Part shown: one piece after another, positions 55,859 to 64,000 of the stretch
How the letters are laid out: each line of letters starts with the position of its first letter
Numbering within the stretch: the stretch's first letter is position 1
Source: Amphibalanus amphitrite
Lineage: Eukaryota; Arthropoda; Thecostraca; Balanomorpha; Balanidae
Direction: 5' to 3'
Length of the DNA stretch: 64,000 bases
Assembly: GCF_019059575.1 (NCBI RefSeq)
Contig: NW_024882031.1
Location: 310,001 to 374,000 of the forward strand
Position numbers and translations under genes: made by a program
The notes under the pieces: model-generated
The model's database searches: none
What the model saw: only the letters and a program-made list of their open reading frames with translations
What the model was told of the DNA's origin: nothing

Positions 55859-58367
55859 GGAGGAGACATCCGGTGCGGAGAAGGGGTACGCTCGGCGCCG
55901 CCGGGACTGGTCTGAGTCGTGTGAGTTGTGTGTGTGTGTGTGGACGGCAGCACGTGGTCATGAGACGGCCCAGCCGGCCGGCGACAGGTCCCGGCTGGCT
56001 GTCCGGCTGACCCTCGACCTCTCCCCTGACCCTCGCCCCTCCCCCTCCCCCCCGACAGACACAGCCGGTGGATGCCGGAGGGGTGGGGAGTCACAAGTGG
56101 ACCGAGGCACAACAGCGGCGACCGAGGCCCACAACGAGGCCACCGCCGGAGTTCGGTGAATCTAACTAGATCGGGAACCATCACATCGATATTCCCTTTC
56201 ATTCGCGAGAAAACAGCTCAGCCTTTAGACAACTTGAATCATCGTGACCTGTGGAAGGTGTTACTAATTCTACAATCAGTCGCTCCTACCAAATAAGGGC
56301 AGGCATCCCCAACAACTACCGGTTAGTCACATTCCAGACACACTCGTATATTAGTCATCGAGCTCCGAGGCAGATTGACGCCAAATGACTAGATAAGGTA
56401 CCGCCTATCCAGATAAGGCGGCGCCTACCTATGCAACTCGTTCGGCTTGTTTTACGATAATGTCGATGCGCTCAACAAAAAGCATGAATCAAGTTAAATT
56501 TCACATCGCAATGCCCGATGAAAGGCACATCACCAAGGCCTATCGTGTCATTAATCTGATGACAAGTCATAAATCGGATACACATCTCTGTGCAAAACCA
56601 TCAAAAGACGGAAAAATCGCTACGCCTCTATCAGCCAACAAAGTAGGCGCTGACCGCAGCCTGATGAAACGAAACCCTGGCCAGGTTCGATCGGTCGGCA
56701 CCACTCGTCAAGATCGGGATCGGATCAGGCTGGATTCGAGGCAGCGGCGGCGGCGGAGGGAATTTCTGCCCGCCGTCCAACCCACCCACCCCTGCTCGCG
56801 CGTGCCGGGCGGGCGCCGGGCCGTCATCACGGCGGCGCGGGCGGCTCCGGGTCGCGGCGCTGCGCACCTGCCGGTGCCGGCGTCTGACCTCGGCCGGACC
56901 ACTCTCCCCGACCGTCCGGGCCGGCCGGCCGGCCGGTCAGCCGCGTGGCCGGCCGGCAGGTGCGAGGCGGGCGGGCCATGGCGCCGTCCTCAGAGCCAGG
57001 TGCACCCCTCTCCCCACCGACCGGCGCCCCGGGCGCCACTTGTTGCTATGGTAACAAGTGTTTGCGCGTGCGGCGCCGACGTCCGCTGATGCCCCTCTGC
57101 GTCTGCCCCTTTTCACGGCCAGAGAGCAGTGGGGTCATGTGCGGCGCAGCGGGACGCGGCGCGTGCAGATTCCAGCCGCGGGGCACCGGATGGCTCAAAC
57201 AAACACTGCCGGAGAGACGCCGAGATTTGACCGGCTCGAGACGGCAGGGAGACGAGAGGAGACAGCCGGAGAAGACATGGCCAGCCGGGTGAGAGCGTGT
57301 CGGCGCCGGCGTCAGCTGGTCGGGGCGGTACTTCAAAGGCGTCTCGCCCGAGCGGCCGCTGTGTTTCCCGAAGCACCACGTGCGACGCGTCGACGGTATC
57401 GGCGATGGAGCGACAGCGATTCTAAGCGACAGGGGAGGAGCGTCCGTCAGCCGTGACAATGGGCCGACGTCACACCCCAGTGGGCACCGCCGGACGGCCG
57501 TACATGGAAATTAACAACTAAAAATGACTCACTAGAACAGCAGCGTCAGTAAACTGTTCCAATTTACCTCGAAAAGCCGCGGCACGAGCCAAATATAGCC
57601 ACCCGTTCCCGTCCGGTTCGCTCCTTTCACGGCACTAACGGCAGCCAAAAATCATATACGACACCAAACGACCAGCCGTCATGCACAAAGAGGCAGCTGT
57701 CTGCACGCCTCGCCGCTCGCCGCCAACTATGAGGTGATTGGTGACGATAGCATCCAGCGCTGGGGGCTGGGCGGCCATATATGGAAGGGCGTGAGCGGCA
57801 CAACTCACCAGAACTAGCAGGGATGCACTACTGTGCACATCAAACGCGCCGCGTCAAACAAAGTATCACCGGCGATAGCACTCAGATGACGGCTATCTGT
57901 TTTAGATATGCTGACATAATTGGAAAGTCTGCTAACATAAAAACGGCCGAAAAACAAGGCAGGCTAATTCTGATCGCCTACTCTCCATGATCTTTGGATT
58001 TCAGAGCGCCCCCACTGCAGAGGTCACCGGCACCATATCCCCCCTCACTGCGGTCAATTATACGCGCTTTACCCAATCCCCCCGGGATCATTATATCTCC
58101 TTCCCAAAAACACCGGCCCGTCTCTAATCCCTCACCGTCCGACAGGCGGTCCTGGGACGCATCATCAGCGCGCGATGGCCGTATCATTCGCCATGCTTTC
58201 CCCACTGGCTGCGTGAAATCGGACACCTCCCCCAAGAAATCCGTACATGTGTCGCCGCCGAGTTCTCGGTGCTAAAAAGCGGCGGCACGGCGGGGCGTCG
58301 GCCGGCTCCAATGGTGCCAGATGTGACCGATTAACACGCCATTAGGCGCGCCGATTATCCGTCCCGG
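55855..58367. other. GC-rich to mixed stretch, no gene recognised
   Basis: Non-coding as far as I can see. It contains the RFX-like palindrome at 57037-57060. The frame 56460-57089 (+) has a natural-looking first 60 codons, but then runs into GC-driven sequence without a domain. Confidence 0.4.
57037..57060. promoter_or_regulatory. RFX X-box-like palindrome
   Basis: The core GTTGCTATGGTAAC (57042-57055) fits the symmetric X-box consensus of RFX factors (GTTNCC AT GGNAAC class). The symmetry continues outward: arms CACTTGTT and AACAAGTG give a 24-bp inverted repeat with only two non-symmetric positions per arm. RFX sites often mark ciliary gene promoters, but no gene start is recognised here. 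Confidence 0.45.
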
Positions 58368-58478
58368 CAGAGACGGTGACGGTCTGAGAGACGGTGACGG
58401 CCCGAGAGACGGTGACGGCCCGAGAGACGGTGACGGCCCGAGAGACGGCCGGAGACGGCCCGAGAGACGGCCGGTGAC
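58368..58478 (+). repeat. 18-bp minisatellite
   Basis: About six copies of AGAGACGGTGACGGCCCG; the last copies lose the GTGACGG half and become AGAGACGGCCGG. Apparent SGRHRL repeats on the minus strand come from this and are not a gene. Confidence 0.9.
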
Positions 58479-60221
58479 ACTCTGGGACGGCTAGTGAAGA
58501 TCGGTGAGTTTTGGCGACACCAGACTGATGACCTCAATGACGGCTGGACTCCGGTGACCATCGGTGACGCTCGGAGCAGTTTCATGACGCGACAGCCAGC
58601 GTTTCTCCACCCCTTTTCTGTTTGTTGGGGGTTAGGGGCGCGCCGACTACGAGGTCATTTTGCGCCCATTCCACCCCTTTTTCAGCGGATTTCAGCGGAG
58701 GAGGGTGTGGCCCGTCACCCGTCTGGCCCGCCCGCTGTCGATAGGACATGGTAACGCACAGCGCCAGTGACCTGCCGCTAACTGATCCAGAATATATTTG
58801 TCAAGGAGACCGTTTTAATGTGCCTCAGGAATCTGTCTACCTTGACAATGCTCCAGATGCCAGAGCGGAATTGAAAATTAAACGTATTCATTAGGCGAGC
58901 TCCGTATGGTAATGATTTCAGGTATTAGAGCGGCGCTTCTGTGTCCCTTATGCCATGCATATCCATAGAATTGGAACGCTGTAACCTAGCCATTTGGGCG
59001 GTTCGAGACCTTGCCCGACAAGGACGATGGACGGCGGCCATTCTGTAGGCCGCTACAATCGCCCCGGGAGCGAGAGCTCAGCATGTGATGGCACTGCCGA
59101 TTGTGTCAGCTTCTCAATGTGCTGAGTGATTTGCGGTGGTCACGCAGTCTGCTTTCAGGCCTAAGGCCAGTCTGGTGCAATGTGGTGCATTAGGGTGACG
59201 GCGATTTTCATAAATAACTTAACCCAAAACGAGAGTTGTGAAATATGCAATGCATTTGGTTGGTGGTTACTTTGGGAACATCCTGTTGTTGACAGTCTCC
59301 AGACCAAGACGAGAAACAATTTATTATGACAGATTTCGGACATCTCAGATTTCTTTCTCCTGCCAATCTGGCTTATTTCATGAATATGACAGTCATTTTA
59401 AACATTGTCGCATGGTATGATAAACAAACCTAGAAATGAGACAGGAAATATATAGTTTGTGCCTAAGACCAAACAATCATCTTCCAAAAACTTTGATATT
59501 GGAACTACCAACCATTATCATGAGCTGGTAGAAGTTCTCCTAAACAGACTTTCTGGCATTTCTAAACAATGGCGAGAGTTCGAGAGAATCAGAGCTAATG
59601 AAGGCATCTCATGATAAGGCAACATATACAGACAGCGTACAAATTCTCTTTGTCCTTGAACCTCACCATCTCATGAGAATACCCAACAAAATTTCATGAA
59701 GCAACATGTTGTGCATACAAATGTGGACCGGAACAATGAACATAAGGTCCTCCAAGAGACCGCAAAAAAGTTGGAAAATGGCACTTTGGCTCATGTGATC
59801 ACATTTAACGCACTTTGGTTTCTGTCCTATAAAACGCAACCATCACCCCGGCGTGAAAAGCGTTTTGTCTTCGCACATTACTCCATCCACCCGAGGTGCC
59901 ATCCCGAATCGGTGACCGTGCGGCACTAACGGGCCCGGGCCACCTTCCGGAAACCCGATCTGCCGTCCGACACCGGGCGCCGGGCGAGGGGCGGCGCGAC
60001 GCCGGTCCCCTGCCGCTGCCCGACGGACCGAGGGATGGAGGTAGGGACGCAGGGACGGGACCGGCGCCAGGCGTTACTGGGTCAGCGGCGCCAGGGCGGC
60101 AGCAGGAGAGCTAGGGCGGCAGCAGGAGCGTCAGTAGGAGCGTCAGGGCGTCAGCAGGGGCGTCATAGGAGAGCCGGAGCGTAAATAGCGCGTCAGTATG
60201 AGCCTCAACGTCAGTGCCATG
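58479..60221. other. No gene recognised; short GC-rich repeats at the right end
   Basis: AT-richer from 58.8 to 59.9 kb with no credible coding exon. At about 60100-60175 there is an irregular repeat of AGGGCGGCAGCAGGAGCGTC type just left of the MITE. Confidence 0.4.
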
Positions 60222-60700
60222 CAGGGGCGGATCCAGAAAATCTCCAAGGGAGGGGCCATTAGAAACCAGGAGGCCCCCCCCCCATAATCCCACCTGTTGG
60301 AGGCCCCATCTTCCCACTTGTTGGCCCCCCCCCCAAAAAAAACTGCGTCTATTGAGCTTATCTAGCTGTTCAGGCAACATCTCAACATCTGTGCAGGCTT
60401 GGAGGCCCTCTGTGCAGGTTAGGAGGCCCTGTAAAAGTGGTCATCTCTGTGAGTATAAGAGACCTCCAAGTTATGAAAAGCTTTACCAATCTTCTAACAA
60501 AGAAGTCTTCTCAGCTAGTCTTCTAAGAAATAACTAAGTGGGTAGGTTAAAAAAAAAACTCATCGGATTTCGGCCACTTTATTTTCAGGAGGCCCCCTTT
60601 TCAGCTTTTTAACTTTTTAACTTTTTATTTTATTTTTGAAAAAAATCGGCCAAGGGGGGGGGGCATGGCCCCCATGGCCCCCCCCTTGTATCCGCGCCTG
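60222..60700 (-). mobile_element. hAT-type MITE, copy 2, inverted relative to copy 1
   Basis: A 479-bp element flanked by perfect 8-bp duplications GTGCCATG (60214-60221 and 60701-60708). It is the reverse complement of the family member at 10316-10797, nearly identical in its interior, with the same ends (CAGGGGCGGATCCAGA and, read inward from the right, CAGGCGCGGATACAAG). Intact duplications and the high similarity between copies point to fairly recent activity. It has no transposase. Confidence 0.9.
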
Positions 60701-60708
60701 GTGCCATG

Positions 60709-61895
60709 ACTCGCTATAAGCTGGTGAGCGTGCAGCACAGTGGACAGCAGCCAAGTGATGATGAGGGGGCACGCCAGAGTGCCAAGGAAGGCCGATCGAC
60801 GGCGAACCAACATCAACGAGGGAATGACTGAACGGAAAAACAAAGCCAATGGCCAGCCGAGTAAGGGTAAACGACTGGCCGCAAAACAATGGGCATCGGG
60901 AAGGGAAGGACAATGCACAGGCGAACGCCGCCGACGCTCGCGGAAGGCGTAACATCAGGAAGCGTATGGCAGGAGCGCATGTCTCAGTTGCCTCAATCAA
61001 ACCGAACGGCACCCACTTACTGCCATATTGGAATCCAAATCAGTCAGCCGACCAGTCATCCACCGGCCGAAAAGCCGACGATCCCCTCCAGCAGAGTAGA
61101 AGGGGTGCGCGCAGCGCGGCACACGCGGGTTAATCCCATATCCCGGGCCGATCCGCCGGCACGCCATCCAACCAGCAACATTGGAGAGCGCCGGGAGTTC
61201 ATTGATCGCATTTCGGCGAGATGGGATTATCCACTCGGTGAGCGGGCGAATCTAATCAGGCCGCGGGGGTAACAATAGCGCGGCCGATCGTGACGTGCAG
61301 CCCGTGAGCGTCCGCCAGAGGCCCGGAGAGCGTGATGAGCGCTGCCGAGAGGCCCGATTAACGAGCAGACGAGGGCGCTTGAAAGCTGTCCTGTTAAGCG
61401 ATTCTGCCTCAGACCATTTCGTAGAAAATTAATAGTAGATGGACCTCATTGGAATTAATAATTGAACAGGAAATTACTACTCGAATGCCTCTACAAGTGG
61501 AGAGCGGTAAACACATACGGAAAGTGATACGGGAGTCGTGTCCGTGTCAGTGAGGCGTCCGCAGTGGAGATGGATAGGTATGGCGTGAATATGAACCACA
61601 ACCACAGGCATAATTAGCCACCATTTGGACATAAAGACGTGCTGAGCTGCCCATATGAGAGGGCCAATGAGGAATGCCACAAGCAATGCATGCTGTGGCA
61701 AATACTTTACAAATCAAAGCCAATCAACACATTTCAGATGCCTGTTTCGCGCCTAATCACACGCACCTTTCTAATGCGCCCGCACGCCTGCCAACAACAT
61801 CAAATCACTAACAGAGCCCCTTGTTCTGCTTAGCACAAGCTAAGCGAGTCTTCCCTTCATCCCTTACACATAGGCCACACCACCCCGCACCGTAC
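60709..61895. other. No gene recognised
   Basis: Mixed-composition sequence right of the MITE; frames on both strands overlap and none shows a domain. Confidence 0.4.
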
Positions 61896-61934
61896 CTGTG
61901 GCGGCTGGTAGCCGTTCGAATACAACTCCGACAT
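61896..61934 (-). CDS. Possible distal first coding exon (MSELYSNGYQPPQ)
   Basis: On the minus strand an ATG in fair context (CTGCC ATG T), preceded in frame by a TGA about 60 nt upstream, opens 13 codons, MSELYSNGYQPPQ, and ends at a strong CAG|GTACGG donor in phase 0. The segment at 26423 could receive it through the acceptor GGTTCAG next to AGTACGGCAGCT, giving a longer E-protein N-terminus over a 35-kb intron. It could equally belong to another gene or be chance. I do not recognise the peptide. Confidence 0.3.
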
Positions 61935-64000
61935 GGCAGGCAGGGAGCGGATGAGCACGTGGGAAGAGTGAAGCTGGGCGACCGGTCACAACAGCAGACC
62001 ACCGTACATCACAGGCTGCGTCCGCGCCTAGTCCTTGCCGTGTGGCCACGCGGGGTGCTCGCCCTCCGACAGACAGTCCCGGTCCGGCTGCTCGCGGCTG
62101 ACTCACACCGGAGGCTGGCTCTGACCACGCAGCGTGCGCACCCACCGTCGCAGCGTTCGGCGGAGACTGGCCCGAGAGGCGGGCCGCCGCGCGCCGACGC
62201 CATTCATTGGTGCGCACTGCGCCGCGTCGGACCGGTAGGAGCCCAACGACGAGACAGATCAGCGGCGCGTGGGGCGGCCGACGGGTGGTTCGTCGGAGCG
62301 AGGCTGGAAGCTGCACCCCGATCGGTTTCGCCCGGTGATTGTTGCCAGAGAGCTGATGAATATGTAGTGTGTGCGCGGTGGTCATGGTTGAATTCATTTC
62401 CATCTTCAATGCCCCTATCGGATCAGAGGGTTTTAGCATCCAGCCGTAACTGCATAGAGAATGCATGTAGCAGCAGTATTTCGAATGCCGAGCATGCTGT
62501 CCCAAGATTCCTCTCTTTGAATCTGCCGATGGATTGCTCGGTCACTTTGTCCCGAAAAAGAACAGATTAACCGTGAGCCCCTGGGTGAGCCCGGTAACGA
62601 ATACAGATGTAAATTGAACAGATTTAACTTCTAAACCATGGTCGGAACACGCAACAGTTCCATTACGTTACGGGCATCCGACTTTTATTTGATAAAATTT
62701 CTGAATTATTCCTTTTATTTGAAGACGACGGCGAAGTATCACCTGGCAGGTGATAAGTACATTTTAAGGTCATGTTACCATGCAATGCCGACCTCATCAA
62801 AGAGTTATGCGTAATAAGGAATTGCAAGAATTGCAAGAAAAATCGCAATTATATCACGTGAATGAAAAAATGTAAATGTAAATGCCTGCCTGAATAATGC
62901 CTATAAACTATCCTTGAACTTTGTTTAACGTTTGAGTGTATAGGAGGTTAACCTTGGGTTAACCGTGAAAAATAAGTATATGTATACCTGCGTGACATAC
63001 AAGCACTATGAAATCAAGAGCCGTTGATAAAATGTGTGGGATCAACGAATTTACCAAAATGAAGCTAAGCCCTTTAAAAAATAATGCTAAGACAGCATTC
63101 TAAATTCATTGCTGTTGGGGAAAACGAACAAGAAAAGAAAAAAAAAGAACGTAATAAACTATCTCTCTGCTATCGTAATACAATCTCTATGTTCAAAATC
63201 ATAACATTTTTCACCAACCCACGCTATAAAAGGAGTTGAAAGACGGAAAATTTGACGAAATAGCAATGGTTACTGGGCATAAGCCTGTATAATACTTATC
63301 AAATGCACATGACAGAGCCAATCCTGGCAGTGGGGTGTCTAAACTGAGAAAGCGCAGGTGTCATGTACTTGGGATTAGTACAACAAATCACATCAAATGT
63401 GACGGTAAGTAAGCATCTCAGACGCCAAAATTGTACACCAATTTTCCACATGCCGGACAATATCATACTCCCAATGCCCAGACGCCCATGGTCATGGCTG
63501 CCCTTCGCATGTGAACGAACCAAGTCTCGAGTAGAGAAAGGAATATCTAGGGCCATAAAATCCATTTTTTAACGTTATATTCAGTGGTTGTGTGACCACT
63601 CAAAATGCTTGTGTTAGCTATGCATGATCAGAAAAAAACAAATGCACGAAAAACGTTGAAATGCACAATTTAATTTGAATAAAATGTAGCGCAAGAAAAT
63701 ACAGACTACATCAGTAGCGTGCCAAGCTACGGCGGGTTAAAACATTCACTATCAGCATAAACAAGGAAGGGATTGTCATTAACATACCTATCCGACAATA
63801 CCAACAAGGAATTTATTCCGGCTATCAAAAACATACTTCGTCCGTCATTATTTTTCGAGCACATGGTTAGCCACATACCCTGTAACACGCCCGCTTGTAT
63901 TCGGCTCGCGTGACCCGGCCCATCCAAATGCGATCGCAGATACGGCCAGCTCGGTGGTCGCGTGTCAATTTTGTCCAAATGCGGAGACGATTGGACGGGG
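61935..64000. other. Right flank, GC-rich to 62.4 kb then AT-rich, no gene recognised
   Basis: The 61821-62570 (+) and 61864-62505 (-) frames overlap each other and lack recognisable domains. Beyond 62.6 kb the sequence is AT-rich with many stops in all frames and no repeat or RNA gene that I can see. Confidence 0.4.

Noticed and set aside
58355-58585. SGRHRL repeat protein on the minus strand
   Set aside because: A translation of the 18-bp minisatellite, with no other support.
61821-62570. 249-codon open frame on the plus strand
   Set aside because: It overlaps a 213-codon frame on the other strand and reads as composition-driven Arg/Ala/Leu text; it also covers the better splice-supported candidate exon on the minus strand.

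Overview
The window looks like arthropod nuclear DNA, most likely from a crustacean. Genes are intron-split with GT..AG junctions. A daughterless-type E-protein gene has a bHLH core very close to the insect form, and its putative promoter pairs a TATA box with an arthropod TCAGT initiator. The DNA is GC-rich and not depleted in CpG, with CT/GA microsatellites and several cut-and-paste transposon remnants. Species cannot be fixed from sequence alone; barnacle-like crustaceans are only a guess.

Layout. 1-6001: AT-richer intron or flank, with a TTAA-flanked piggyBac-like candidate element and an unusual density of AGGTCA/TGACCT nuclear-receptor half-sites. 6002-7399 (+): the last two coding exons of an ANKMY2 orthologue (ankyrin repeats and MYND finger); the ankyrin exons are not in the window. 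7400-10095: the gap between two convergent genes, including a CpG-island-like block at about 8.8-9.7 kb. 10096-26423 (-): an E-protein/daughterless gene of ten coding exon segments, one pair of which (15077-15222 and 15291-15436) looks mutually exclusive. A TATA+Inr core promoter is predicted with its start near 26673. The last intron carries two transposon insertions: a hAT MITE, and a larger hAT-like element that itself holds a Penelope-like GIY-YIG fragment. 26.7-61.8 kb: very GC-rich DNA with minisatellites, CRE palindromes, an RFX-type palindrome, a tRNA-like SINE remnant and a second copy of the hAT MITE, but no gene I can recognise. 61896-61934 (-) is a possible distal first coding exon; the last 2 kb is AT-rich and blank.

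Main point. The E-protein gene has two alternative 146-nt exons for the helix-loop-helix. One is canonical Da-like and one divergent, separated by a 68-nt intron. Including both or neither breaks the frame. This is the logic of the vertebrate E12/E47 choice, but in an arthropod daughterless-type gene. ANKMY2 and the E-protein gene are neighbours that converge; nothing in the sequence links their functions.
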